A DNA stretch of 64,000 nt from JALYUM01 sp036688685 (GCF_036688685.1 NZ_JAQQPS010000019.1:62001-126000); one strand, 5' to 3'. Positions 35,396 through 45,217 are shown, numbered from the stretch's first letter. The notes: generated by a model not told the origin, from the sequence alone. Translations and numbers: made by a program.

Positions 35396-36763
35396 TCAAG
35401 CGACGCGGATCAGCTTCTTGTTGACGAACTCCTGGATACCGGCCGCCGACAGTTCGCGCCCGAAACCGGAATGCTTGACGCCGCCAAACGGCAATTCAGG
35501 CGCGGTCAAGGCTTCGCTGTTGATGAAGACCATGCCGGTATCGATGCGGCGCGCCACGCGCTTGCCCCGTTCGAGGTCTTGGGTGAACACCGAACCACCC
35601 AGGCCGAACGGCGAATCGTTGGCCAGCGCCACCGCAGCGTGCTCGTCGGCGACGCGAAAGAACAGCGCCACCGGTCCAAAAAATTCTTCCTTGTAGGCCG
35701 GATTGGCGGGCGTGATATCGGTCAGGATGGTCGGCTGCATGAAGGCGCCGGCACGGTCGACGCGCGCGCCGCCCATGATGACGCGGGCACCGGCGCCGAC
35801 TGCGCGTTCAACCTGGTCAAGCAGCGTGTCAAGCGCACGTTCGGACGACAGTGGCGCCAGCGTGGTGCCCGCATCGAGCGGATCGCCGGCGCTGAACTTG
35901 GCCAGCGCGGCCTGGAACTTGTCGAGGAAGCGCTCGGCCATTGCGTCGACCACAATAAAGCGCTTCGACGCCGTGCAGGCCTGGCCGGAATTGCCCATCC
36001 GGCCGGACACGGCGCACTTGACGGCCTGGTCGAGGTCAGCATCGTCAAGCACGATAAAGGCGTCGCTGCCACCGAGTTCGAGGGTGGTTTTTTTCATGTT
36101 CTGTCCGGCGCGCGCAGCCACCACGGCACCTGCGGCTTCGCTGCCGGTCAGGGCCACGCCGCGAATGCGCGGGTCGTCGATCAGCTGCGAGATCTGGTCT
36201 TTCGAGATGAACAGGTTGGTGTAGGCACCGTCCGGGGCGCCTGCATCCTGCAGCAACTGCGCGAACGCCAGTGCACATTGCGGCACGTTGGACGCGTGCT
36301 TGACCATCACCACATTCCCGGCCATCAGGTTCGGGGCGGCGAAGCGGGCGATCTGATAATACGGATAATTCCACGGCTCGACGCCCAGCAGCACGCCGAT
36401 CGGGAAGCTTTCGACGACACTGTCGGTGCCGCCTGCATCGAGTTTTTGGGGCGCCAGGAAGGCTTCGGCGTGGTCGGCGTAGTAGTCGATGATGGCCGCG
36501 CTGAGCGCCACTTCACCGGCGCTTTGCGCCAGCAATTTGCCCATTTCGAGCGTAATGAGCCGGGCCAGTTCACCAGAGCGCTCGCGCATCAGCGCCGCTG
36601 CGCGCTTGAGCACGCTCGCGCGCTCGGCATAGTTGCGTTCGCTCCAGTCGTTGGCGAAGCAGTGGCTGGCCGCTTGCAGGCGTGCCTCCATGGCGGCGTC
36701 GTCGTGGTCGTCAAAGGTGGCGAGGGTTGCGCCGTTGTACGGATTGATACTTTGGTAAGCCAT
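35396..36763 (-). CDS. NAD(P)-dependent semialdehyde dehydrogenase (succinate-semialdehyde type)
   Basis: A 455-residue aldehyde dehydrogenase. The catalytic cysteine is in GNSGQACTASKRFIV, the general-base glutamate in TTLELGGSDAFIV, and the cofactor region is GVEPWNYPYYQ. The N-terminal MAYQSINPYNGATLATF and the EMGKLLAQSAGEV helix resemble the YneI/Sad type of succinate-semialdehyde dehydrogenases (about 460 residues). The ATG at 36763 has AAGGA upstream. It is the only aldehyde dehydrogenase in the window and could also oxidise the 2-oxoglutarate semialdehyde made by xylX, but that is speculation. Confidence 0.9.
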   Translation of the reverse strand: MAYQSINPYNGATLATFDDHDDAAMEARLQAASHCFANDWSERNYAERASVLKRAAALMRERSGELARLITLEMGKLLAQSAGEVALSAAIIDYYADHAEAFLAPQKLDAGGTDSVVESFPIGVLLGVEPWNYPYYQIARFAAPNLMAGNVVMVKHASNVPQCALAFAQLLQDAGAPDGAYTNLFISKDQISQLIDDPRIRGVALTGSEAAGAVVAARAGQNMKKTTLELGGSDAFIVLDDADLDQAVKCAVSGRMGNSGQACTASKRFIVVDAMAERFLDKFQAALAKFSAGDPLDAGTTLAPLSSERALDTLLDQVERAVGAGARVIMGGARVDRAGAFMQPTILTDITPANPAYKEEFFGPVALFFRVADEHAAVALANDSPFGLGGSVFTQDLERGKRVARRIDTGMVFINSEALTAPELPFGGVKHSGFGRELSAAGIQEFVNKKLIRVA

Positions 36764-36806
36764 GTGATGTCCTTGATTGGGTCGATGAAACAGAGGGTGA
36801 TGCAAT

Positions 36807-37838
36807 TCAATCCGCGCCAACGCGGATGACGAGCTTGCCGAAATTCTTGCCTTCCAACAGGCCGATGAAGGCTTGCGGCGCGTTTTCGAGGCCGTCCACA
36901 ATGTCTTCGCGAAATTTGATCTTGCCAGCGCTGAGCCACTGGCTCATCTGCGCAAAAAACTCGCCGTAGCGGTCGCCGTAGTCGTCGAAGATGATAAAAC
37001 CCTGCATCTTGATGCGCTTGGTAAGCAGGGCGCGGGTCAGCACGCGCAGCCGGTCCGGCCCGGCCGGCAGGCCAGTGGCGTTGTAGTCAGCGATCATGCC
37101 GCACAGGGGCACTCGGGCGCGCGCGTTGAGCAGTGGCAGCACGGCGTCGAACACCGCGCCACCGACGTTTTCAAAATACACATCGATGCCCTTGGCACAG
37201 GCGGCGCCGAGCTGTGCGGCAAAGTCGGGGCTGCGGTGGTCGATGCAGGCGTCGAAACCGAGTTCTTCAACAACGTAGCGGCATTTCTCCGCGCCGCCGG
37301 CCACGCCCACGACGCGGCAACCCTTGAGTTTGGCGATCTGGCCGACCACCGAACCGACCGCGCCGCTGGCCGCTGCCACCACCACCGTCTCCCCGGCTTG
37401 CGGCTGGCCGATGTCCAGCAGTCCCATGTAGGCAGTAAAGCCCGGCATGCCCAGCACGCCCAGCGCGCTCGACGGATGCGCCAGACCGGCCAGCTTGCGC
37501 AGACCGGTGCCGTCGGACAGCGCATAGTCTTGCCAGCCATTGAAACCGAGGACCAATTCGCCAACACTGAAATCAGGATGACGCGACGTTTCGACCCGCG
37601 CCACGGTGGCGCCGATCATCGTCGCGCCCAGCGCGACCGGCGCTGCATACGAAGCTGCATCGCTCATGCGGCCGCGCATATACGGGTCGAGCGACAGATA
37701 CAGTGTGCGCAGCAGCATCTGCCCGTCTTGCGGCACCGGCATGGCGCTTTCCTGCAGCGAAAAATTGGCATCGGTCGGCGCACCGTGCGGCCGGCTCTGG
37801 AGGACGATGGAACGGTTCATACTGGGGCTTTGGGACAT
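36807..37838 (-). CDS. curA: NADP-dependent oxidoreductase, CurA/leukotriene-B4-dehydrogenase type
   Basis: A 343-residue zinc-independent medium-chain reductase. N-terminal signature: LYLSLDPYMRGRMSD. Nucleotide-binding fold: VVVAAASGAVGSVVGQIAKL. A later landmark is KGIDVYFENVGGAVFDAVLP, characteristic of the LTB4DH/CurA subfamily. The last part has RIKMQGFIIFDDY. The family reduces alpha,beta-unsaturated ketones and aldehydes with NADPH. The ATG at 37838 is used; an in-frame start further upstream has no support. It lies 43 bases upstream of the semialdehyde dehydrogenase in the same direction, so the two probably form a carbonyl-detoxification pair. Confidence 0.91.
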   Translation of the reverse strand: MSQSPSMNRSIVLQSRPHGAPTDANFSLQESAMPVPQDGQMLLRTLYLSLDPYMRGRMSDAASYAAPVALGATMIGATVARVETSRHPDFSVGELVLGFNGWQDYALSDGTGLRKLAGLAHPSSALGVLGMPGFTAYMGLLDIGQPQAGETVVVAAASGAVGSVVGQIAKLKGCRVVGVAGGAEKCRYVVEELGFDACIDHRSPDFAAQLGAACAKGIDVYFENVGGAVFDAVLPLLNARARVPLCGMIADYNATGLPAGPDRLRVLTRALLTKRIKMQGFIIFDDYGDRYGEFFAQMSQWLSAGKIKFREDIVDGLENAPQAFIGLLEGKNFGKLVIRVGAD

Positions 37839-38773
37839 GGTATTGGGTTCCTGTTCGGGACAGTCGTGGACATGCTGGAGAGGCTGACGCTGGTGGCGCC
37901 GGCGCGCTTGCTCGGATCGAGCCTGCACTGGCGAACGTCACGGCTGGCGCTGCTTGTGTGATTGACTATACACCAACATTAGACCAGTCAACTTGTATCG
38001 TGCGGGGGCATTCGGGCGCAGACGTCAGGCAACGCACAACGACTTTCGGGAACCTTTATCACCAGAAAAGTTCTGAAGTTCCTTATTTAGCGTATTCGAC
38101 TTACTCTTTTACAACTTTATACAATTAAACCTTTAGCACGATAAATTCAAAAATGTCGGACTGCCCGTGTTAGTCCCTCCACCCGTTTCTGCATAATTTC
38201 CTTGGTCACTTGATTCGTTTCCAGACACACAGCGAGCACCACAGCGGCCGTCGTGCGAATTCCTTTCGATGCTGTTGGTTTAAAGTATCTTGTGCCGCGA
38301 TCAGGCAACAGCGCGTTGAAACTAGGTGAAGTGGTCAAAGAAGAAGAAATGGGTTGATAAGGCGCACCGAGCCAAGGTCTCATAAAGCGGTAATTCGCTC
38401 CGAGGCACAAGAGAAAGCGATGTTGTTGCAAAACTCCACGTGAAGGCAGAACTTCCACCCGTTTGGATGGCCCGGAAGATCCGCGTGAAATAAATTTCCT
38501 TATTCTGCACGACCGACTTTAAGCGAAAATTTCGGCAATTTCGTTTTTTAGCATTCCATGCCGAGTGCGGGAGTAACTACTGTGGCCGCCGATGGTACGC
38601 CGCCCACCCTCACAATGGTTTTTAACCAGTCGAGCATGGGTGTGCCAGTTAATTATAGTGGTAAGCTTAATTCGGATACGGCGATATGCTTTCCCGTTCT
38701 ACGGTGGCCATTTCAGCTAACGACGATAGCGACAGGTTTTGTTCGGCAAGGCGTGATTGGGAGCTCGACGGAT
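37839..38773. other. AT-richer intergenic stretch without a convincing gene
   Basis: 935 bases with lower GC than the rest of the window and several AT runs. Small open frames exist on both strands (for example 38147-38458 minus and 38558-38824 plus), but none has a good ribosome site or a recognised domain, and neighbouring frames overlap. No inverted terminal repeats or transposase fragments were recognised. It looks like decayed or foreign DNA at the left end of a small island. Confidence 0.5.
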
Positions 38774-39229
38774 TCAGCCCGGATCGAGACGCCAATAGCT
38801 TTTCGAACCGAAGCTTTTTTCTAGAGCTGTCTCAATTTGCACGATACTGAAAGCTTGCTCGGTAAGTATTAACGCGCCAGCATATGCCCCACCTTTTTTG
38901 CCGTCTTGACCGGTCCCCCATTGGACCTGGAGACACGCATAAGTCTTCCCGTCTATCTCTTGTGCTTTTTGTAGATCGATCCGGAGACCTTTCACGATGT
39001 CATACGGCTTTATTACTCCTTCGTCGTTATTATACTTTTCGGCAAATCTGACACCGGAGCCCGGCGTAACAGCCTTCTCCGATATACCCATATATTTTCC
39101 GAGCTTGACCGGAAGGTATGTACGAAGTATATAATTGCGTGTATTATTGCTGCAGTCTGTAAACTTTCCTGACTCATTATCTGTGTAGACGACGGTGTTT
39201 GCTGGTATCAGAGCAATTTGTGCGGACAT
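38774..39229 (-). CDS. Hypothetical protein of the AT-rich island
   Basis: A 151-residue protein that I do not recognise. It starts MSAQIALIPANTVVYTDN after a good AGGA site, has no signal peptide or membrane segment, and is rich in Lys, Tyr and Asn (LPVKLGKYMGISEKAV, RFAEKYNNDEGVIKPYD). Codon use is clearly less GC-biased than in neighbouring genes, which suggests acquisition by transfer. Sequences upstream on the same strand hold broken coding frames, so it may be the surviving member of a larger decayed unit. The coding call is fair: the start signal is good and the amino-acid composition is protein-like. Function is unknown. Confidence 0.6.
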   Translation of the reverse strand: MSAQIALIPANTVVYTDNESGKFTDCSNNTRNYILRTYLPVKLGKYMGISEKAVTPGSGVRFAEKYNNDEGVIKPYDIVKGLRIDLQKAQEIDGKTYACLQVQWGTGQDGKKGGAYAGALILTEQAFSIVQIETALEKSFGSKSYWRLDPG

Positions 39230-39342
39230 TGTTTTTTCCTCGCCAGTCAGGCAAAGTGCCTGTTTCTTTTTCGCTAGCGACCGGCCAGCTACGGGCGCCG
39301 CCAAGCGCAGTTTTCCGATGCAATACACGAACTACTGCCGAT

Positions 39343-39770
39343 CTAATAACGCCAATAGTCGCAAATTTGCCTAATTGTTTTGAATAAGCCCGAGGCTGCT
39401 TCGATGGATTCCCAATCGGCACCGACATCAACCAGCTTATTCATCTACCAAAGAATTTTGATCGTGTTCTCCGAAAAAGCTGTGAAAGCCTGGCCACGAT
39501 TTTGACACGATGCAACACTGTTACTGTGCTTTCACTGACGTCCCCCGAAAAGTAGCAACTTCCGGTTGCGGTGGCAACACCTACTTACTGTGCATACATG
39601 TTGGGTTTGCTTCGAAATCGCTTTGTCGACCCTTGATGCATTTCGACCTTCCCCCCGCAGGCATTGTCGCCCGTAACTTTGACGCCTTTCGGGACGCTGA
39701 GGTCAAACCCGTCAACGCGCCATGACTCGTCTGTTAGCGCGAAACGTTCTGCCTCCGCAGCCGAACCTCG
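39343..39770 (-). pseudogene. Broken reading frames of the AT-rich island
   Basis: The minus strand holds a protein-like frame of about 110 codons (39770-39441) with one TAA at 39585-39587. Before it reads SWRVDGFDLSVPKGVKVTGD, after it VGVATATGSCYFSGDVSEST, and no start codon is found at its beginning. Its final TGA overlaps (ATGA) the ATG of a 33-codon frame MNKLVDVGADWESIEAA that ends in TAG at 39343. This close coupling suggests former neighbouring genes. I recognise no family. Treat as remnants of one or two genes; a sequencing error at the TAA is an alternative. Confidence 0.4.
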
Positions 39771-39817
39771 TATGTTGAAGATATCAGCTCGTCATCAGAT
39801 ATGAGATGGATCGGCCC

Positions 39818-39887
39818 GGCGACGCGCCAAAGTGCGCGTCGCCCGTTGCTGCGGCTGCAAGCAGTAGACGCGGCAGCAACGCGTTGC
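39818..39887. repeat. Cluster of inverted repeats downstream of the PHA synthase gene
   Basis: Three dyads lie side by side: GGCGACGCGC/GCGCGTCGCC with a six-base loop (39818-39843), GTTGCTGC/GCAGCAAC enclosing 20 bases (39845-39880), and the palindrome GCAACGCGTTGC (39876-39887). No T-run follows in either direction. They lie 66 to 135 bases after the phaC stop, at the border between the AT-rich island and the GC-rich PHA operon, and could be a transcript end structure or a recombination scar. Confidence 0.5.
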
Positions 39888-39952
39888 TTATTGCGGCCAA
39901 CAATCACATTTATTTACTGGCCTATCATTTACCTTTTCGATCTCCGGCCACA

Positions 39953-41710
39953 TCACGGGGCCAGCACGTAACGCCCGGGAGCATCGTCGAGCAGGCCGTT
40001 CGGGCCGACAGGGCTTACCGGTAGCGCGGCAAGCTGGCCGCGCGACTGGCTGCGCAGCCAGTGTTCCCATGCCGGCCACCACGAGCCGACGCACACGGGC
40101 GCCGCAGCGCGCCAGGCTTCGGGGTCGAGGTAGCGGCCATCGGGTTCGCGCGTTGCAAGCTGGTAGTGCTGCTTGCCGTCGCCCTGCGGCGGGTTGACCA
40201 CGCCGGCATTGTGGCCGCCACTGGTCAGGCAAAACGTCAGGGCGGCGTCGGTCAGCAGGTGCGCTTTGAACACCGAGGTCCAGGGCGCCACCGTGTCACG
40301 TTGCGTGCCCAGCACAAACAAGGGAAGGTCCAGGTCGGACAAGGCGACCGGGCGGCCGTCGACCAGGTAGCGGCCCTGCGCCAGGTCATTGTTCAGGTAC
40401 AGGCTGCGCAGGTATTCGCTCTGCTGGCGGTACGGCATGCGGGTCGCATCGGCATTCCATGCGGCCAGGTCCGAGGTGGCGCGCTGGCCCTTGCCAAGCA
40501 AATAGTTCTGGACCATGCGCGACCACACCATGTCCTTCGAATTGAGCAGCGCGAACGCGCCTTCCATCTGCTTGCCGTCCAGGTAGCCCTTGCGGGCCAT
40601 CACGTTATCGAGGAAATTGAGCTGGCTCTCGTCGATGAACAGGCCCAGCTCGCCCGGCTCGGTGAAATCGACCTGGGCCGCCAGCAGGGTGAGACTGGCC
40701 AGTCGCGTGTCGCCAGTGCGAGCCAGTGCGGCCGCGGCAATGGCCAGCAGCGTGCCGCCCAGGCAGTAGCCGAGCGCGGCGATGCCCTGCCGGGGATGGC
40801 GTGCGCCGACCTGGTCGATGGCGGCCAGCACGCCCAGCTTCAGGTAGTCGTCCATGCCGAGCTCGCGGTCGGCGGCGTCGGGATTCTTCCACGAGATCAT
40901 GTAGACCGTGTGGCCCTGGTCGACCAGGTATCGCACCAGTGAATTGGCCGGAGACAGGTCGAGAATGTAGTACTTCATGATCCACGGCGGCACCATCAGC
41001 ACCGGCTCCGCGCAGACCGTCGCCGTGCTGGGCTGGTAGGCGATCAGCTCAATCAGCCGGTTGCGGTATATCACCTTCCCCGGCGTCACGGCGACATCCC
41101 GGCCCGGCACGAACTGTTGCGGCGCGCGCGCGGCCGGCATGGCATCCTGGACCAGGTTGCGCCCTCCTGCGAGCAAATTGGCGCCGTGGCTGCGCGCCGT
41201 CTCGGCCAGCACGACCGGATTGGTGGCGAGAAAATTCGACGGTGCGACCATGTCGAGCAGCTGGCGCATGGCGAAGGTCCACAACTGTTCGTGGTGGCGG
41301 GTGACGCCCGGCACGCCGGTGGTGGCGTTATACCACCACTGCTGCTCCAGCAGGAAGCTCTGGTAGATCACGTTGAACGGCCAGCGTTGCCACTCGGGCG
41401 CGGCAAAGCGGCGGTCTTGCGGCAGGGGTTCGATGCAGGGCTGCGCCGGCGCCGTGGTGCCCGCGGCAAACGCCGCCAGGCGCAGCATCTTGCGCTGGGC
41501 CTTCATCACCAGCTCGACCTGCTTGGCAGGCGAGCCGGCCAGGTGCACCAGCCAATCGCTGGCTGCGGCCGCCAGCGACGCGGGCGAAAGGCCCTGGGTC
41601 CACCAGGCGATCTGGGCATGCAAGGCCTGGTCGAGCCCGCGACCCGGCGCCGCTGCGCAGGCGGCGCTATCCGGCTCGGCGGTCGGGACGATTGCGGTGT
41701 AAGTATCCAT
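39953..41710 (-). CDS. phaC: Class I-type poly(3-hydroxyalkanoate) synthase
   Basis: A 585-residue PHA polymerase of the alpha/beta-hydrolase fold. The lipase-like box is GYCLGG with the catalytic cysteine. The catalytic aspartate is in GTQRDTVAPW and the histidine in TSGGHNAGVVNPP. The N-terminal domain has WPFNVIYQSFLLEQQWW, and VLMVPPWIMKYYILDLSP is a strong PhaC marker. It polymerises (R)-3-hydroxyacyl-CoA into storage granules. The start shares one base with the stop of the acyl-CoA synthetase gene (TGATG), and it ends a five-gene leftward operon that begins at Hsp20 behind an FNR-type box. PhaB is encoded 12 kb away in the same locus. Confidence 0.93.
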   Translation of the reverse strand: MDTYTAIVPTAEPDSAACAAAPGRGLDQALHAQIAWWTQGLSPASLAAAASDWLVHLAGSPAKQVELVMKAQRKMLRLAAFAAGTTAPAQPCIEPLPQDRRFAAPEWQRWPFNVIYQSFLLEQQWWYNATTGVPGVTRHHEQLWTFAMRQLLDMVAPSNFLATNPVVLAETARSHGANLLAGGRNLVQDAMPAARAPQQFVPGRDVAVTPGKVIYRNRLIELIAYQPSTATVCAEPVLMVPPWIMKYYILDLSPANSLVRYLVDQGHTVYMISWKNPDAADRELGMDDYLKLGVLAAIDQVGARHPRQGIAALGYCLGGTLLAIAAAALARTGDTRLASLTLLAAQVDFTEPGELGLFIDESQLNFLDNVMARKGYLDGKQMEGAFALLNSKDMVWSRMVQNYLLGKGQRATSDLAAWNADATRMPYRQQSEYLRSLYLNNDLAQGRYLVDGRPVALSDLDLPLFVLGTQRDTVAPWTSVFKAHLLTDAALTFCLTSGGHNAGVVNPPQGDGKQHYQLATREPDGRYLDPEAWRAAAPVCVGSWWPAWEHWLRSQSRGQLAALPVSPVGPNGLLDDAPGRYVLAP

Positions 41711-44417
41711 CAGCGATGCTCCAGTGGGGAAAGGCGTACGGCCGGCGCCGGGTTGAGTTCGCGGACCAGCCGCACTTCGCCGTCGCCCGCCTGGTGCTGC
41801 ACCGTAAAGCCGAGCGAGCGGGCCAGGCGGATCACCGCCAGATTCTCCGCCAGCGCCGCGCCGACAATGCGCGCGGTGCCGCGCGCGCGCCAGTAGTCGA
41901 CCAGCGCGCGCATCAGCAGGCCGCCCAGGCCCTGCCCTTTCAGGTCGCTGCGCACCGTCACCGCGAATTCGGCCTCCTGGTTGTCCGGGTCGGCCACCGC
42001 GCGCGCCACGCCCAGCGTTTCATTGACGCCGCCAATCCCGGGGCGGGTGGCGATGAAGGCCATCTCGCGGTCGTAGTCGATCTGGGTCAGGCGTGCCAGC
42101 TGGGCCGGCTGCAGCTCGCGCAGGTGCACGAACGTGCGCAGCCGCACATCTTCGGGGTCGAGCGCCCTGAAAAAGGTCAGGTGGGCGGCACCGTCTTCCG
42201 GGCGAATCGGACGCACCGTCAAGGGCGCGCCCTGCCAGTTGACGATGCGTTCGAGCTGGTCCGGGTAGGGCCGGATCGCCAGCCGGTCGAGGCCGTTTGT
42301 GCCGGAAGCGACCGCTTGCAGGCGAATGCGCCCGTCCAGCGCCAGCACGCCGCTGGCGTCGGCCAGCAACGGGTTGAGGTCGAGTTCGGCAATGGCGGGG
42401 AAATCGGCCACCAGCTGGGCCAGCCGGATCAGCACGGCGCAGATGGCGTCGACGTCGGCACCGGGCTGCTTGCGGTAACCGGCCAGCAACCGGGCCACAC
42501 GGGTGCGCCCGACCATGTCGCGCGCCAGCACCAGATTCAGCGGCGGCAGGCCCAGCGCGCGGTCGGGATCGACCTCGACCGCGGTGCCGCCCTGGCCGAA
42601 CAGGATCACGGGGCCGAACACCGCGTCGACAGCGGCGCCGACGATGAGTTCGAATGCGCCAGGGCGGCGCGCCATGGCTTGCACCGCAAAGCCGTCGATG
42701 CGGGCCTGGGGCGCGTGCACGGCAACTCGCGTGCGCATGGCCGACAGTGCCGCCGCCAGGGCCGCACCGTCGGCCAGGTCGAGCGCGACACCGCCGACGT
42801 CGGACTTGTGACTGATGTCGGGCGAGACGATTTTGAGAGCCACCGGATAGCCGATGCCGGCCGCGGCCGCCAGCACGGCATCCTGCGAGGTCGCCAGGCG
42901 CGTGGCCACCACCGGAATGCCGTAAGCGGCAAACACGGCCTTCGCAGCGGGCTCGGACAGCATGCCGTCCCCGTGCGCGTCGAGCAGGGCATGCACCGCT
43001 GCGCGGTCGGGCTGAAACGGCGCCGACGCCGGCGGCACTTGCATGAGCAGGCGCTGGTTGCGCGCGTACTGGACCAATTGCAGGAAACCGTCGACGGCCT
43101 GTTCAGGCGTGTCGAACGTGGCCAGGCCGGCCTGGTCACACAGGCGGCGCGCATCGATCAGGGCGTCGCCGCCCAGCCAGCAGGTGAGCAGACCGCGCGC
43201 ACCGTCGCGCGCGATGGAAGCCACCGCTGCCGCCACTTCCACGCTGGGCACGATGGCAGTGGGGGCATGGATCAGCAAGACCGCGTCGGCGTCGCCGCTG
43301 CGCAGTACGACCTCGAGCGCGGCGCGGTAGCGCTCGGCCGGTGCGTCCCCAATCAGGTCGACCGGGTTTGCGCGCGACCAGGTCGCTGGCAGCAGCGCGT
43401 CGAGCGCGGCCAGCGTGGCACTTGATAAAATCGCCAGCTGGCCGCCACCGGCAATGAGCGCGTCGGTGGCCATCACCCCCGGCCCGCCGCCATTGGTAAC
43501 AATGGCGAGGCGCTCACCGGCCAGGGCGTGGGTGCGCGCCAGCGTTTCGACGGCACTGAACAGATCGGCTGTGGTGCGCACGCGCAGCATGCCGGCGCGC
43601 CGGATGGCGGCGTCGTACACCGCATCCGAACCGGCCAGCGCGCCGGTATGCGACATGGCGGCGCGCGCGCCCTCTGCGACGCGCCCGGATTTGAGCACGA
43701 TGACCGGTTTGGCGCGCGCCGCAGCGCGCGCCGCCGACATGAATTTGCGCGCATGGCGGATGTCTTCGATGTAGAGCAGGATGGCGTCGGTATCGGCGTC
43801 GCTGGCCAGGTAGTCGAGGATGTCGCCGAAGTCGACGTCGGCGCTGTCGCCGATGGAAATGAAGCGGGAAAAGCCGATGCCGCGCGACTTGGCCCAGTCC
43901 AGCATGGCCGTGACCAGCGCGCCGGACTGGGACACGAACGCAATGCGCCCTGGCAGCGCGGCGGTATGGGCGAAGCTGGCGTTCAGGCCAATGCCGGGCG
44001 CCAGCAGGCCGACGCAGTTGGGGCCCAGGATGCGCAACAGGTAAGGCCGGGCGGCGTCGAGTACGGCCTGGCGCAGTGTCACGCCCGGCGTGGCGGACGG
44101 CGCGCCGAGGCCGGCCGACAGGATCACCGCCGCGCGGGTGCCGCGCGCGCCCAGTGCGCGGATCAGGCCTGGAACGGTGGCAGCCGGGGTGCAGATGACG
44201 GCCAGGTCGGGCGCGGCCGGCAGCGCCGCCACGTCGCGGTAGACCGGGACGCCGGCCAGCGTCTCGTACTTGGGGTTGACGGCGTAGACCACGCCCTTGA
44301 ACGGGCTGGCCAGCACATTGCCCAGTAGGTCGTGCCCACGCGCTGCGCGCGCCCGGAGGCGCCGATCACCGCTACCGAGCGCGGGGCAAACAGGTACTGC
44401 AGGTTGCGTACACTCAT
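41710..44417 (-). pseudogene. ADP-forming acyl-CoA synthetase/GNAT fusion (Pat/YfiQ-like), frameshifted near its start
   Basis: About 900 residues. The normal N-terminus MSVRNLQYLFAPRSVAVIGA begins at 44417 but runs out of frame; the rest continues one frame over from DLLGNVLASPFKGVVYAVN. A single missing base near 44327-44333 explains it, because restoring one base gives RVGTTLLGNVL as in homologues. Domains: CoA-binding, succinyl-CoA-ligase-like with the His of MSHTGALAG, ATP-grasp with SHKSDVGGVALD, and C-terminal GNAT with LKGQGLGGLLMRAL. It would make acyl-CoA or acetylate lysines of metabolic enzymes. The frameshift may be real or a sequencing error; all 860 downstream codons look intact, which favours a recent event or an error. 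Confidence 0.85.
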
Positions 44418-44426
44418 GGTGTCCCT

Positions 44427-44831
44427 TTATCGAAACAGCAGCACCGGCAGCTGCGTGTGTTCCAGCACCCGCGCAGTCTGGCTGGCCAGCACGTGTTCGG
44501 TGGCGCCGTGGCGACCGTGCGAACCCATGCAGATCAGGTCGATGTCGCCTTCGCCCGCGGCCTGCAGGATGGCCCGCCATGGTTCGGCACCGGCCAGCAG
44601 CTTGCCCTCGCAGGACACACCCAGCAGCGTCGCCTGGGCGGTGACGTCGGCCAGGATTTGGGCAGGATCGGCGCGTGCATCGGCAGCCGCGTCGAGTGCA
44701 CGCGCGGCTACCGGAACAACGTGCAGCACCACCACGTGCGCGCCGATGCCGGCTGCAAACGCCAGGCCCTTGCGCACCAGCGGGACCATCGACAGCGAGC
44801 CGTCGACCGGCAGGAGAATACGTTGGAACAT
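44427..44831 (-). CDS. Universal stress protein, single domain
   Basis: A 134-residue UspA-fold protein. Start MFQRILLPVDGSLSMVPLV; C-terminal nucleotide-binding motif GSHGRHGATEHVLASQT (G-X2-G-X9-S/T). The ATG at 44831 is chosen because the upstream in-frame sequence belongs to the DksA-like gene. It lies 10 bases before the acyl-CoA synthetase start and 14 after the DksA-like stop, so it belongs to the FNR-box operon Hsp20-DksA-USP-synthetase-PhaC. Confidence 0.92.
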   Translation of the reverse strand: MFQRILLPVDGSLSMVPLVRKGLAFAAGIGAHVVVLHVVPVAARALDAAADARADPAQILADVTAQATLLGVSCEGKLLAGAEPWRAILQAAGEGDIDLICMGSHGRHGATEHVLASQTARVLEHTQLPVLLFR

Positions 44832-44844
44832 GCCGGCCGCGCCG

Positions 44845-45207
44845 TTAGGACGCCGGCGCTGCGGCGCACGCGACGCAGGTGGCAGCGGTCGGCACGGCGC
44901 GCAGGCGCTCGATGGGAATGGCGGCCCCGCATTGCGTGCAGATGCCGCCCACGTCGAATTCGATGCGCCTGAGGGCCGCGTCAATGTCGCGCAACGCGGC
45001 CAGCTCGTGCTGGACGAGGGCGATGTCGTCGTCAGCCAGCATGGCGTCGAGCGCCGCGTCGCCCTGCTCCGACAAACTGCCAAGGCTGCGCGCCTGGCCG
45101 GTGTCGCTACCGGCCAGGCGCATGCGCACGGCATCGACCACGTCGATGCGCATGACGCGCAGCTTTTGCTCGAGCTCGGCGAAGTCGGACGATGTCAGCT
45201 TGTGCAC
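44845..45207 (-). CDS. DksA/TraR-family zinc-finger protein
   Basis: A 120-residue protein. The C-terminal zinc finger is C-X2-C-X17-C-X2-C in ICTQCGAAIPIERLRAVP and CVAC, the DksA/TraR type. The N-terminal half is a helical hairpin (SSDFAELEQKLRVMRIDVVD and ALDAMLADDDIALVQHEL); the acidic ADDD tip resembles the DxxDxA tip that DksA inserts into the RNA polymerase secondary channel. The start is taken as GTG at 45207, 11 bases after the Hsp20 stop. It could tune RNA polymerase during low-oxygen stress together with the operon's other products (inference). Confidence 0.85.
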   Translation of the reverse strand: MHKLTSSDFAELEQKLRVMRIDVVDAVRMRLAGSDTGQARSLGSLSEQGDAALDAMLADDDIALVQHELAALRDIDAALRRIEFDVGGICTQCGAAIPIERLRAVPTAATCVACAAAPAS

Positions 45208-45217
45208 GCCGCCGCCG

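Noticed and set aside
38147..38458. 103-residue frame on the minus strand
   Set aside because: Protein-like in its last third only, no ribosome site, and overlapping frames on both strands are equally open; not enough to call a gene.
38558..38824. 88-residue plus-strand frame
   Set aside because: No ribosome site, no recognised domain, and it runs into the 3' end of the opposite-strand orphan gene.
39818..39887. Integron attC site
   Set aside because: The dyads lack the paired RYYYAAC/GTTRRRY core sites and no integrase is in the window.
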